From CAXBGS01 sp963975425 (GTDB lineage: Bacteria; Planctomycetota; Planctomycetia; Pirellulales; Pirellulaceae), in the NCBI GenBank assembly GCA_963975425.1, contig CAXBGS010000001.1:868001-932000 (forward strand): a DNA stretch of 64,000 bases, in the 5' to 3' direction. Positions within the stretch are counted from its first letter, which is position 1. The number at the start of each line of letters is the position of its first letter. Below, piece after piece: positions 10,814-19,991 of this stretch. The translations under genes were made by a program, and so were the position numbers. The notes beneath the pieces are model-generated. The model had not been told where the DNA came from. It searched no databases and saw only the letters and a program-made list of their open reading frames with translations.

Positions 10814-12028
10814 ATGCAACTTCACGAGCGGCTTGGACAAGCAGCGGCATGGATGCACAGCAATCAACCGGCCGCCATCGATCGACTTCAGCGATGGTGC
10901 GATCAAAACTCTTGGTCACACGACCAGACGAACCTTGTTGCGATGGCCGACATGCTCGGCGAAGACTTTGCCGCGATCGGCGCACCGCTGTACCAAGCCC
11001 GATTACCGTCGCTGAAACTGCTGGCGGCCGACCGCTGGCAATCACAACCCACCGGCCCGGCCTTGCTGTGGCATCATCGCCCCACCGCGCCGCGTCGACT
11101 GCTATTGATGATTCATTATGACACGGTGTATCCGCCGGGCAGCCAACCGGATCGCTGCGAGCGAAAGGGACAGCAACTGGTGGGCCCTGGGACGGCCGAC
11201 GCAAAAGGCGGCATCGCGGTGATCGCGATGGCCATCGAAGCGGTGCTGCGGTTCGATCTGGCTCCAGAGATCGGAGTCTCGGTCTTGCTGAACCCTGACG
11301 AAGAAATTGGCTCCACCGCGTCGGCGGAAATCATGTCCCGCGTCGCACCACAATTCGATGCTTCGTTGTTATTCGAACCGAGCTTGCCCAACGGATCACT
11401 GGTGGCCGCGCGCAAGGGTTCCGGAAATTTTTGCCTGACCGCTCACGGCAAATCGGCCCATGCAGGTCGTAACCCCGAGCAGGGCCGCAACGCCATCGTC
11501 CATCTGGCGACGATGGTTCCCGAGATCGTCGCGTTTGCCGACTCGAACGACGACCTGTTGCTCAATATCGGTCGCATCGAAGGCGGCGGGCCGCTAAACC
11601 AAGTGCCTGACCAAGCATCTTTGCAACTGAATGCGCGCGTCCGTGATGACGCGGCCATGCGGATGGTCCAGACGAAGCTCGGCGAAATCGCAGAACGTTA
11701 CACCCGAGACCACTATCGCGTGTCACTGGTCGGTGCATTTCATTCGCCACCCAAACAGGTCTCACCCGCAATTGCTTCGCTGCAAAAACGCGTCGAGTCG
11801 GCCGGTAAGCTCGCCGGACGAAAGATTCTTTGGCAAAATACCGGTGGCGCCTGCGACGGATGCAAACTCGCAGCGATGGGACTGGCCAACATCGACACGA
11901 TGGGCATCTCTGGCGGAGGGCTGCACAGCCCCGATGAGTTCTGTGACCTGGATTCGCTTGTGCCTGCGGCTCACACCGTTGCCGCTTTCATCACCGAGTT
12001 CAACACGCCTGAGATTGGCAAAGTTTGA
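10814..12028 (+). CDS. M20-family metallohydrolase (ArgE/DapE/CPG2-like)
   Basis: A 404-aa di-zinc amidohydrolase of peptidase family M20. Visible metal and catalytic residues are HYD in IHYDTVYP, the Asp of GTADAKGG, the EE pair in NPDEEIGS, the Glu in FEPSLPNG and the late His in GGLHSPDE; the AHAGRNPEQG segment belongs to the lid/dimerisation domain. The ATG at 10814 gives a normal N terminus. It is followed 195 bases later by an aminotransferase and then by AstA. In that context it could remove the succinyl (or another acyl) group from the pathway product, in place of the usual AstE; the exact substrate cannot be read from sequence. Confidence 0.85.
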   Translation: MQLHERLGQAAAWMHSNQPAAIDRLQRWCDQNSWSHDQTNLVAMADMLGEDFAAIGAPLYQARLPSLKLLAADRWQSQPTGPALLWHHRPTAPRRLLLMIHYDTVYPPGSQPDRCERKGQQLVGPGTADAKGGIAVIAMAIEAVLRFDLAPEIGVSVLLNPDEEIGSTASAEIMSRVAPQFDASLLFEPSLPNGSLVAARKGSGNFCLTAHGKSAHAGRNPEQGRNAIVHLATMVPEIVAFADSNDDLLLNIGRIEGGGPLNQVPDQASLQLNARVRDDAAMRMVQTKLGEIAERYTRDHYRVSLVGAFHSPPKQVSPAIASLQKRVESAGKLAGRKILWQNTGGACDGCKLAAMGLANIDTMGISGGGLHSPDEFCDLDSLVPAAHTVAAFITEFNTPEIGKV

Positions 12029-12223
12029 ACCCACACCCTGGTGAGGGATGAACCCAAGATCTTCAAAGCGGTTGATTCAGAACGATCGAATTTATTCCAC
12101 AATGGCTTGGGGCTTGGCGTCGCGGCCTGAACCTTTTGGGCGGCAAACGTTACTATGTTGCGGAAAGCCCACCGCTGTTTGTCGACAAAACTACTTCATC
12201 CGATTCAAGAAGAGAGATCGCCT

Positions 12224-13627
12224 GTGGATCCTGTTTCCACCCATGCCGACCAATTACGAGCCGATCCGCGCATCGCCGAAGCAAAAAAATTGATCGCTAG
12301 TGCGGTCGCCGATCACGCCGCCACACTGCGCGATGTCTCACCGGCAAACCCTGCACTGGCCAATCACTATGAATCGTTGCTGGCACGGCTGGGTGCTGCC
12401 CGTGGCGGCCCTCCGTTCTGGCCGTACCTGTCATCGGGCATCGGCAATGGTCCGTACGTCGAATTGGCCGACGGCAGTGTTAAACTGGACTTCATCGGCG
12501 GAATCGGTGTCCACGGTGCCGGACACAGCGATCCGGCGATGTTGGACGCGGCGATTGACGGTGCAATGGAAGACACCGTGATGCAGGGAAATCTGCAACA
12601 ACATCCGCCCAGCATCAAAATGTGCGAACGCATCTTGGGCCTGGCGACTCAGTCCGGCGCATCGCTGGATCATTGCTTGCTGTCGACCAGCGGAGCGATG
12701 GCGAACGAAAACGCATTAAAGATCGCACTGCATCACAAGGCCCCCGCCGATCGAGTGATCGCATTTGACAACGCGTTTGCGGGCCGATCACTTGCCATGG
12801 CCGCGATCACCGATCGCCCAAAATATCGAATGGGATTGCCGCTCGCGTTGAACGTCGACTACTTGCCGTTTCGATGCCCACATGATCCGGAAAAAAGCAA
12901 ACGCTGGGCCGTCGACGAACTGCATCGACTATTGAATCGTCATCCGGGGCGCTACGCGGCGTTTTGGGCTGAACCGATTGCGGGCGAGGGGGGCTACTAT
13001 CCGGGCAGCCAGGATTTCTTTCAGGCAATTTGCGAACCACTTCGCGAAGCCGGCATTCCGATCATCTTTGACGAAGTCCAATCGTTTTCGCGTACGACAC
13101 GCCCCTTTGCGTTTCAGCATTACGGACTGGATCAATATGCCGACATCGTAACGGTCGGTAAGATCTCTCAAGTGTGCGCAACGCTGTACGGCGAATCGTT
13201 CAAACCTCAGGGCCCCATTCTTAGCCAAACGTTTACCGGCGCCTCGTCCTCGATTTCGACTGGCTTGGCGATGCTGGATTTGCTCGAAGGCAACGATTGC
13301 TTCGGTGATCAGGGAGCGAACGCGAAACGACATGACTACTTTGCCGGGCGACTGGCAGAGCTGGCATCGAAGTATCCCAAGTTGATTGCGGGACCGTTCG
13401 GCGAAGGCATGATGATCGCATTCACGCCCGGCGACGGCAGCTACGATCAAGCCAACCAGTTGATGACCACGATGTATGAAACGGGACTGCTCGGATTTGT
13501 CTGTGGCAGCGACCCGACACGCATCCGTTTTTTGCCGCCGCCGACCAACACGACCAACGATCACATCGATGCGGCCATCGAACTGCTGGATGAATCGTTG
13601 AACCGTTTTCAAAAAGCTCTCGTCTAG
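12224..13627 (+). CDS. Class III PLP-dependent aminotransferase
   Basis: A 467-aa class III (acetylornithine/4-aminobutyrate type) aminotransferase. Visible landmarks are the STSGAMANENALKIA cofactor phosphate loop, the WAEPIAGEGGYYPG block, FDEVQSF (PLP-ring Asp) and the Schiff-base Lys in TVGKISQ, followed by QTFTGASSSIS. GTG at 12224 is taken as the start: AAGAGAG lies about eight bases upstream, and upstream extension to 12155 adds unconserved sequence. It ends eight bases before astA, so co-transcription is very likely. By context it may act on N2-succinylornithine or a related omega-amine (AstC-like role); this is inference, since class III specificity is hard to read. Confidence 0.87.
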   Translation: MDPVSTHADQLRADPRIAEAKKLIASAVADHAATLRDVSPANPALANHYESLLARLGAARGGPPFWPYLSSGIGNGPYVELADGSVKLDFIGGIGVHGAGHSDPAMLDAAIDGAMEDTVMQGNLQQHPPSIKMCERILGLATQSGASLDHCLLSTSGAMANENALKIALHHKAPADRVIAFDNAFAGRSLAMAAITDRPKYRMGLPLALNVDYLPFRCPHDPEKSKRWAVDELHRLLNRHPGRYAAFWAEPIAGEGGYYPGSQDFFQAICEPLREAGIPIIFDEVQSFSRTTRPFAFQHYGLDQYADIVTVGKISQVCATLYGESFKPQGPILSQTFTGASSSISTGLAMLDLLEGNDCFGDQGANAKRHDYFAGRLAELASKYPKLIAGPFGEGMMIAFTPGDGSYDQANQLMTTMYETGLLGFVCGSDPTRIRFLPPPTNTTNDHIDAAIELLDESLNRFQKALV

Positions 13628-13635
13628 GAAACATC

Positions 13636-14661
13636 ATGTGGGTTGTTCGCGCCGTTCGCATCGAAGATCTCGATGGGTTGCTGAAACTGGTACAGTCCGC
13701 GACGCGCGGACTGACATCGTTGCAGCTCGATCACGATCGACTGCTTGATCGCGTCGAACAATCGGTCTTTGCTTTTTCGCGATCGGCTGTCTCACCACGC
13801 GGCGAGCCGTACGTGCTAGTCTTGGCGAATGACGAAACGGGCGAATTGGTCGGGACATCAACGGTTTACACGAAAACCGGCGGATATCAGCCGTTCTATG
13901 CGTACGAACTGACGCAGTCGCATCATCACAGCGACATGTTGGGTGTGGACAACGAACGAACCTATTTACAACTGCAACGCATCCACGATGGGCCCACCGA
14001 AATTGGCAGCCTATTCCTGCGTGGCAGCTATCGTGGCAAAGGCCGTGGACGCTGGTTGTCACTCGCCCGCTTTGCACTGATCGCGATGCGGCGCAATCGG
14101 TTTGCCGATCGAGTCATCGCCGAAATGCGAGGTCGAGCCGATGCGGACGGGCGCGTGCCGTTTTGGGAAGCCGTGACGGGACGATTCATCCCGGTCGACT
14201 TTGCAACCGCCGATGCCATGTCGACCGTGTCGAAACAGTTCATCGAAGAAATGATGCCGATGCATCCGATCTATCTGGACTTGTTACCGCAAGAAGTCCG
14301 CGACGGCATCGGACAGGTCCACGACGAAACCGTGCCGGCCCTGCAGATGCTGCGCAGTGAAGGATTTCAACCGACCGCTCAAGTCGATATCTTTGACGCC
14401 GGACCAGTCATCGACTGCGCGACGAACCAAATCAACGCCGTTCGTCGCACGCGAGAAATTGTCGTCGCCGGAACAGTCGACAAATCCGATGACCTGGACG
14501 ATCAAGCAATCCTCTGTTCCAACAAGGGAGGATTCACCAGCGTGCTGACGTCAATCAAGACAGATGTCGATGGCATCGTGATCGGAAAAGACGTCGCCGA
14601 GCATCTGGAACTGGAAATCGGGTCGACGTGTTACGCGCTGCCGCCACGACAACAAGACTAA
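13636..14661 (+). CDS. astA: Arginine/ornithine N-succinyltransferase
   Basis: AstA transfers succinyl from succinyl-CoA to the alpha-amino group of arginine (AruG-type enzymes also use ornithine), the first step of the AST catabolic route. The 341-aa protein matches the family along its whole length: R-x-V-x-x-x-D near the start with GLTSL, GSLFLRGSYRGKGRGRWLS, VIAEMRGRADADGRVPFWEA, MMPMHPIYLDLLPQEVRDGIGQVH and DIFDAGPVID. AGGA lies upstream of ATG 13636. It is the last gene of the M20-aminotransferase-AstA unit. No astB-like dihydrolase or astD-like semialdehyde dehydrogenase is adjacent, so the route may begin from ornithine or be completed elsewhere. Confidence 0.92.
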   Translation: MWVVRAVRIEDLDGLLKLVQSATRGLTSLQLDHDRLLDRVEQSVFAFSRSAVSPRGEPYVLVLANDETGELVGTSTVYTKTGGYQPFYAYELTQSHHHSDMLGVDNERTYLQLQRIHDGPTEIGSLFLRGSYRGKGRGRWLSLARFALIAMRRNRFADRVIAEMRGRADADGRVPFWEAVTGRFIPVDFATADAMSTVSKQFIEEMMPMHPIYLDLLPQEVRDGIGQVHDETVPALQMLRSEGFQPTAQVDIFDAGPVIDCATNQINAVRRTREIVVAGTVDKSDDLDDQAILCSNKGGFTSVLTSIKTDVDGIVIGKDVAEHLELEIGSTCYALPPRQQD

Positions 14662-14667
14662 CGATCG

Positions 14668-15009
14668 CTATCGGGTCGTCTCATGAGTCCGGCACTGGAC
14701 GATGCCGCCTCGCATGCGATAGGGCTGTCCAGTCGTCGGACAATTCGGCAGCGTGATTCCCGCGTATTCAGCGGTGGTGATTTCTCGCAGGTCCCGTCCC
14801 GGCAATTGACCGATCGCGTCACGATACCGCTCGGCATAACCTTGCAGCGTTTGCCGAGTCACGTCGCATGTGCGTTGATGTGTCGTTTCACCCGGGGTGC
14901 GCAGGTGCCTAATACCGATCGCCGCAACCAATGCCGTCAGTGTCAGTGCGGCAATGACTTCCAAGAGTGAAAAACCAAAACGGGTTCGCGCGCCGCGTGT
15001 AGACATCAT
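14668..15009 (-). CDS. Type II secretion/type IV pilus pseudopilin
   Basis: Short (113 aa) pseudopilin with a prepilin peptidase site RFG-FSLLEVIAALTLTALVA: basic leader, Gly before the cleaved bond and Glu at mature position 5. The remaining ~90 residues have two Cys (TLPNC and VQC) that could form the C-terminal disulfide common in minor pilins. It overlaps the end of the GspF gene by four bases (ATGA), so translation is coupled. It is the last gene of the receiver-GspE-GspF-pseudopilin unit. Confidence 0.82.
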   Translation of the reverse strand: MMSTRGARTRFGFSLLEVIAALTLTALVAAIGIRHLRTPGETTHQRTCDVTRQTLQGYAERYRDAIGQLPGRDLREITTAEYAGITLPNCPTTGQPYRMRGGIVQCRTHETTR

Positions 15010-16184
15010 TCCAGCACCTCAAACATGTGAAACATCGGTGTGTAGATGGCCAGCACGATTCCGCCGATCATCGTGGCCAGCACGATCGTCAGTGTCGGCT
15101 CCAGCATGCCGACGGTTGCATCGACACGGGTCTCCAGTCGCTCTCGCAGGTGTTCGCACACGCCCCGCATGGCTTTGGGAAAATCGCCTGATTGTTCTCC
15201 AACCGCGATCAACTGACACAGGGTGGCAGAAAAAAATCGATCATGACGTTCCAGTTCGGTGCTCAGTCGCTCGCCGCGCAAAACCCCCGACTTGATTTGC
15301 TCGGCCGCAGCACGAACGGCACGGTTTCGCACACAGTCGGCTGCCACCTGCACGGCGTCGGCCGGGTTATAACCGCACTCGACCATCGACGACGTGGCTT
15401 CGGCAAATTGCAGCACCGCCACGTCACGCAGCCAGTTCCCCATCAGCGGCAACCGCAGCAGATTGGAATCGATCGACGTCGACATTGACGGACGTGACCG
15501 GGCGACTTTCCAAACCCCGAACATCAGGAACAAAACCGGTACCGATAGCCATCCCCAGCCGATCACGCCACGACTGACCTTGGTGACGACGTGCGTTACG
15601 GTCGGCAGATCCACGCCGCTGCTGGCGTAGACGGTTTCAAACTCGGGAACCACCACCACGCACATAAAGATCATCAAGCCAAAGCCGGCAACGGTGATCA
15701 GAATTGGATAGCTGACTTTCTTGATGATCCGTTTGCGTAGCGCGACGCTGCGCTCGACTTGCTCGCAAACATTGACCACGGCGCGGTCCAGTGTGCCGCT
15801 TCGCTCGCCGATGCGAATCTGTTGAATCTGCATCTGCGAAAATGTGCATGGATAGTGCGCCATGGCGTCGCTCAGCGATCCGCCCGCCTCGATGGTCAAC
15901 CGCAAACGGTCCAACACGTGTCGATATTTCTTAGATGACCGGTCGGCCGCCAAGGTCCCCAAGGCTTTCGGCAGCGAAAGCCCGTTCTCCAGCAGCATCA
16001 ACAGCAGGCGCAGTAGATCGGCGAGCGCCACCGGACGGATCTTTGTCGGATCGCCGCCCTTGTGCCCGCCCACTTCAATCGAGTGCAACTTGCGCAACAG
16101 GCCCATCAGCCCGCCGCTCGATTGAGCGACCGTGTCGGGTCCGCGTCCAAATGCTTGGGTCGAAGATGTTTTGCTGGAATACAT
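15006..16184 (-). CDS. GspF/PilC-family inner-membrane assembly protein
   Basis: Platform protein of type II secretion or type IV pilus machines, 392 aa. It contains two T2SSF repeats: the first has LLLMLLENGLSLPKAL and GGSLSDAMAHYP, the second AEATSSMVECGYNPADAV and LIAVGEQSGDFPKAM. Membrane segments are near 170-195 (PILITVAGFGLMIFM), 220-245 and the C terminus (TIVLATMIGGIVLAIYTPMF). It begins eight bases after the GspE stop and overlaps the pseudopilin gene. The N terminus is a low-complexity Ser/Gly-rich stretch. Together with the upstream ATPase it should drive pseudopilus assembly; secretin and peptidase are not in this window. Confidence 0.9.
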   Translation of the reverse strand: MYSSKTSSTQAFGRGPDTVAQSSGGLMGLLRKLHSIEVGGHKGGDPTKIRPVALADLLRLLLMLLENGLSLPKALGTLAADRSSKKYRHVLDRLRLTIEAGGSLSDAMAHYPCTFSQMQIQQIRIGERSGTLDRAVVNVCEQVERSVALRKRIIKKVSYPILITVAGFGLMIFMCVVVVPEFETVYASSGVDLPTVTHVVTKVSRGVIGWGWLSVPVLFLMFGVWKVARSRPSMSTSIDSNLLRLPLMGNWLRDVAVLQFAEATSSMVECGYNPADAVQVAADCVRNRAVRAAAEQIKSGVLRGERLSTELERHDRFFSATLCQLIAVGEQSGDFPKAMRGVCEHLRERLETRVDATVGMLEPTLTIVLATMIGGIVLAIYTPMFHMFEVLE

Positions 16185-16192
16185 GGGAATCG

Positions 16193-17947
16193 TTACGCCA
16201 CCGGTACGGGATCAATCTCGCGGCGGCCTCCTTCGATCAGCGGCGTTTGACTACCGCGTCGATCACCACTTGTTTTGAAGTAGACCTCTTCGATGGAAGT
16301 TCGGCCCGCCAACGCTTGTTCCAATCCCGCTTGGGATAATTCGACCATGCCAGCTTCGATCGCCATTGCGCGAAGTTTCGAATGAGGCACACCCGCCTCA
16401 ATCGCCATGGTGATCTCGGGCGTGATCGGCATGATTTCAAAAATCGGCAACCGCCCACTGAACCCGGTTCCCAAACATTTCTTGCAACCTTCGCCGCGAA
16501 AGAACTTTGCGTCACGTGGGACACATCCGGTCGGGTCCAAGGCCGCCAGCAAATTCTCATTCACTTGTGCCTGTGTCTTACAACTTTCACAGATACATCG
16601 CAGCAATCGCTGCGCGACGCTGCCCAACAACGAACCGGCGATCTTGAAGTTATCGACGCCCAGGTCACTTAACCGCTGGACCGCGCCAACGGCATCATTG
16701 GTGTGCAGGGTGCTGATCATCAAGTGTCCCGTCAGCGCCGCTTGGATGGCTGTCGTGGCGGTTTCGCTATCGCGAATTTCACCGACCATGATCACGTCGG
16801 GGTCCTGTCGCATGATGTATTTCAAGGCGTTGGCAAAGCCCATTCCGAACTCGTTGTCGCTTTGCACTTGGTTGATGCCCGGCAACCGAAATTCCACCGG
16901 GTCCTCGACCGTCACGATATTACGATCGTCTCGATTGAGGTACTGCAAGACGGCGTAAAGCGTCGTACTCTTGCCGCTGCCGGTCGGTCCGGTCACGACG
17001 AACATGCCATGCGGTTTGTCGACGACGCCACGCAACATTTTGTAGTCGCGCGAAGTCATGCCGATGTTATCCAGTTCGAACGACTTGCCGCCTTCGTCCA
17101 AGAGTCGCAACACCAACTTTTGCCCGTCGACGGTCGGGATTCCGCTGACGCGAAATCCGACGCGTTTACCGTTTTCATAGACGTTCAAGTGTCCGTCTTG
17201 CGGTCGTCGACTCTCGGTCGTATCCATATCAGCCATCACCTTGATCCGGCTGATCACCGAGTCCTCGATATGGTTGGGGATGGTCATGACCTGCTGCAGT
17301 TCGCCGTCGACGCGGTACCGCACCCGCATTTCCGGTTTGAACGGCTCCAAGTGCACGTCACTTGCCCCCGCGGTATCCGCACCGGCCAAGATCGCTTGAA
17401 CCAGACGCACCACTGGCGCATCTTCTTGTTCACTGATGTTCAATCCCGTGGCGACGTCGTCCTGGGCAATGGCCGTCTCGCGAAGTTCTGCCATTTTCAT
17501 GTCGACAATTGTTTGTCGGGCGACGCTGCGGTCGTCATAGACGCGCGAGATCAACGCTTCGATATCGTCATCCATCGCGACGACGGGGCGAATCAAATAG
17601 CCGGTCATCAACTCGGCTTCCGCGATCGTCTCGATATCGTCCGGCGCAACCATCGCCAGCGTTAAATAGCGACCTTTGATGTCGATGGCACCGGCAAGCC
17701 GCGCCCGAGCGAAGTCTTCTGGAATGAGTCGTGCGATTTGTTGGTTCACCGACATCACGTCAATATCGACGTAGTCCACCTCGAACTGAGACGCAAGCGC
17801 GTGACCGAGCTGTGCCGTTGATAGTAGCCCTTGCTGGACCATCCAATCACCGAGCATGACGCCACGCGGCTTGGAACTGAATGCCAGCTCAAGCTGATCA
17901 GATGTCAGCGTTTCTTGTTCGATCAGGATGTCGCCGAGTCGTCGCAT
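16193..17947 (-). CDS. GspE/PilB-family secretion ATPase
   Basis: Hexameric ATPase powering pseudopilin assembly, 584 aa. The N terminus (RRLGDILIEQETLTSDQLE and the second QQGLLSTAQLGHALASQ block) is a MshEN-type domain, which in relatives binds c-di-GMP or the platform. The ATPase core shows Walker A GPTGSGKSTTLYAV, the Asp box VEDPVEF, Walker B DPDVIMVGEIRD and the His box GHLMISTLHTN. A zinc-binding tetracysteine is present (CICESC and CKKC). The ATG at 17947 is chosen because the family start is MRRLGD; an upstream start would add 25 unconserved residues. It lies about 100 bases after the receiver-like gene on the same strand. Confidence 0.92.
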   Translation of the reverse strand: MRRLGDILIEQETLTSDQLELAFSSKPRGVMLGDWMVQQGLLSTAQLGHALASQFEVDYVDIDVMSVNQQIARLIPEDFARARLAGAIDIKGRYLTLAMVAPDDIETIAEAELMTGYLIRPVVAMDDDIEALISRVYDDRSVARQTIVDMKMAELRETAIAQDDVATGLNISEQEDAPVVRLVQAILAGADTAGASDVHLEPFKPEMRVRYRVDGELQQVMTIPNHIEDSVISRIKVMADMDTTESRRPQDGHLNVYENGKRVGFRVSGIPTVDGQKLVLRLLDEGGKSFELDNIGMTSRDYKMLRGVVDKPHGMFVVTGPTGSGKSTTLYAVLQYLNRDDRNIVTVEDPVEFRLPGINQVQSDNEFGMGFANALKYIMRQDPDVIMVGEIRDSETATTAIQAALTGHLMISTLHTNDAVGAVQRLSDLGVDNFKIAGSLLGSVAQRLLRCICESCKTQAQVNENLLAALDPTGCVPRDAKFFRGEGCKKCLGTGFSGRLPIFEIMPITPEITMAIEAGVPHSKLRAMAIEAGMVELSQAGLEQALAGRTSIEEVYFKTSGDRRGSQTPLIEGGRREIDPVPVA

Positions 17948-18044
17948 GGTCGATTTCTGAATGCCTCGCCTGGAAATGGCTTTGGGATGTGATGTGTGTC
18001 TTGGAGTACTTGAATGATCCAAGTACCAGGGTGACGAGTGTCGA

Positions 18045-18449
18045 TTACTTTCGTCGTGCCGCCATATTGCGACTGGACAATAACGTCTCGATCTTTTCTT
18101 CCATCACGACGGGGTCAAATGGAGTGATCAAATAGTCTTGTGCCCCGGCGTGGTACGCGCGTTCGACCGTTTCCAAACTTGGGTCGAGTGAAAACACCAG
18201 CACCGGTAATTGATCGGGAGTGAACTCGGTCCGTAGGCGCGACAACCATTCCAGGCCGTCGCCCTCGGGCAGCGTGGTGTCAACGATCAACAAATCGGGC
18301 AGCGATTCTTGGCATTTTGCCAACGCATCGGCACCACTTGCGACGTGCTTGATTTCGTACCCGAGAAGCTCTAGTCGAAACGAAGCCAACTCGGCGAGCA
18401 CCGGTTCTGCCTGAACGAGCAGCAGTTTGGAGCCTTTGGAATTAAACAC
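18045..18449 (-). CDS. Degenerate response-regulator receiver protein
   Basis: Single CheY-like receiver domain, about 134 aa if started at GTG 18449; an open frame extends upstream to 18653 but the extra residues look unconserved. The phosphoacceptor Asp is present in LLIVDTTLPEGDG, and GAQDYL is normal. However, the acidic pair after beta-1 is replaced (LLLVQAEP instead of a DD-E-P) and the invariant Lys before Pro-Phe is Thr (LITPFDP). A receiver without the Mg-binding acidic residues and Lys is unlikely to switch by ordinary phosphorylation. It is just upstream of GspE on the same strand and may be an adaptor for the secretion/pilus unit. The start codon is uncertain. Confidence 0.78.
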   Translation of the reverse strand: MFNSKGSKLLLVQAEPVLAELASFRLELLGYEIKHVASGADALAKCQESLPDLLIVDTTLPEGDGLEWLSRLRTEFTPDQLPVLVFSLDPSLETVERAYHAGAQDYLITPFDPVVMEEKIETLLSSRNMAARRK

Positions 18450-18889
18450 GAGTGTTGGCCTAACAGGGGTCGGTGATAAAGGAACCTTATTTCGCAGCGA
18501 TATCGCCGCGCGATGCGAGATCACAATTCGTTGAAGCGATATTTTTGCATTGAAATCTAGGTCACCGCGAAATCGATTTGCCTGAAAACGATGCGTCGGG
18601 AACAATTGCAGGCTCTGATTGGACGCAAGAGACGGGCTGCAACGGACCAACAATCGCGGCGATCGCTAAAGTCGGATCAATCACCTGATTCGGAACAAAA
18701 CGTCGTGTGGGGCCAGCGGTGGCCGCAATCATCTATACGTACGACCACCGACGACGGCAAAGTTTGCAAGAAGATTCTCACAGTCGCTTGTATCCACAAT
18801 GCTGACCGACTAGTTTCCGCCACGGCAGCAAGTCGGTGCATGCGGCCAGATCGGTGCGAGCAGGCAACACGGTTTAGCAGGAGATTGAG
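18450..18889. other. Divergent intergenic region
   Basis: About 440 bases between the receiver gene and the divergent 18890 gene. It should hold promoters for the secretion unit and for the 18.9-25.0 kb run. I see no convincing gene or terminator; AGGAGATTGAG at 18879-18889 is the Shine-Dalgarno of the next gene. Part may instead encode an N-terminal extension of the receiver protein. Confidence 0.45.
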
Positions 18890-19729
18890 ATGAGCATCCC
18901 GTTGAAAGGCGTCGCGACAACCACTTGCGACCTGTTGGTAACATCAAACTACGGCGGCGGGCAAACGCGAGGCCAATCGGTCGTCGCGGTCGACGACGTG
19001 CTGACGCGAACCATCATTCGAATCGTTCCACGCGGTGCGAATCTGCTGGGCGTTCAAGACGAGAAGGTGACGTTTGTGTCCAATGTCACCGCAACGCCCA
19101 TTCAGAACCTCAGGAATTTCAACAACGCGCTGCGACGATTCCAAGTCGGTCGCGCAGGCTTGAGTGCCGATCACATTGAATTCGCGACTTTGGCGCATTC
19201 GGACGTGCGTGCACGGATCCACGTGGCGACAACGTTGACGACTTTAAAAATGAACAAGCGACCGACGGGCTCGCTGGCTCGTCGAGACGCGTTCGAGTGC
19301 TTTTCGAATGATTCCGAAGATGTCGTGTTCACGCTTCCTCCTGCGACACGAGCCTGTGTCGGCCTCGAATTTTTCTTTGCCGCCAATCCTGCTTTCGTCG
19401 GTGGCAACCTAACCATCGCTTGTGAAAACCGCGATGCGATTCAGATTCGGGCCGGACAATCGATCAACTTCGCCGAAGCGATGGGCGCCGGTGACAACAG
19501 GGCTGATACCAACGGAGTCGTATCGGTTGAGAGTGGAAGCGTCGTGCGGTGCCAAGAAATAAAAGCGACTTGCCAAGACGAATCCAAGGGACGGACAACG
19601 GTCGTGATCGCATGCCGTGGCAGGGGACAATGGGTCGCCGAAAGCGTGGCGGCCTATTCAGGCGACTTTGGCAAGCCCGATCCACCGGAAATGTCGTTGT
19701 GGGAACCGATCGCGCCAGTCGAAGACTAA
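18890..19729 (+). CDS. Unknown beta-rich protein
   Basis: A 279-aa protein I do not recognise. ATG 18890 has a strong Shine-Dalgarno (AGGAGATTGAG). There is no signal peptide or membrane segment. The first half has alternating strand-like segments rich in Val/Thr; the second has FTLPPATRACVGLEFFFAAN and NLTIACENRDAIQIRAG, a pattern reminiscent of beta-sandwich or phage-tail/fibre-like proteins, and a late GRGQWVAES. Six Cys residues are scattered. The 65-aa gene starts 24 bases after its stop, and the glycosyltransferase-sulfotransferase and kinase genes follow in the same direction. I cannot assign a function; the fibre-like resemblance is weak. Confidence 0.7.
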   Translation: MSIPLKGVATTTCDLLVTSNYGGGQTRGQSVVAVDDVLTRTIIRIVPRGANLLGVQDEKVTFVSNVTATPIQNLRNFNNALRRFQVGRAGLSADHIEFATLAHSDVRARIHVATTLTTLKMNKRPTGSLARRDAFECFSNDSEDVVFTLPPATRACVGLEFFFAANPAFVGGNLTIACENRDAIQIRAGQSINFAEAMGAGDNRADTNGVVSVESGSVVRCQEIKATCQDESKGRTTVVIACRGRGQWVAESVAAYSGDFGKPDPPEMSLWEPIAPVED

Positions 19730-19753
19730 TTTCTTTCTCTTTGGTACAAAAAA

Positions 19754-19951
19754 ATGCCAGACCAGATAACGGAAACCGATGTCGATACATTAATGCATCG
19801 CAAGCTGGGCGACATGGATATCGATGAACTGCAAGACGCACTGAATCATGTACGCGAGAGTCGAGCAAAAGCGACCGACGTGTTTGCTTCGAAATCGTCA
19901 AAATCGGTGGAGTCCGACCCTGATGATCCATATCGATACGACGGCGTTTGA
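19754..19951 (+). CDS. Small acidic unknown protein
   Basis: A 65-aa, mostly helical, acidic protein (DMDIDELQDALNHVRESRAK in the middle; C terminus ends in DPDDPYRYDGV). It begins 24 bases after the unknown 279-aa gene and ends 40 bases before the glycosyltransferase-sulfotransferase gene, all on the + strand. Its placement and amino-acid composition support a real gene, but nothing indicates a role. It could be a partner or assembly factor of the preceding protein. Confidence 0.6.
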   Translation: MPDQITETDVDTLMHRKLGDMDIDELQDALNHVRESRAKATDVFASKSSKSVESDPDDPYRYDGV

Positions 19952-19991
19952 GCTGCGACGAGACTTGATAGGCGATAGCCCAGTTATCTGA

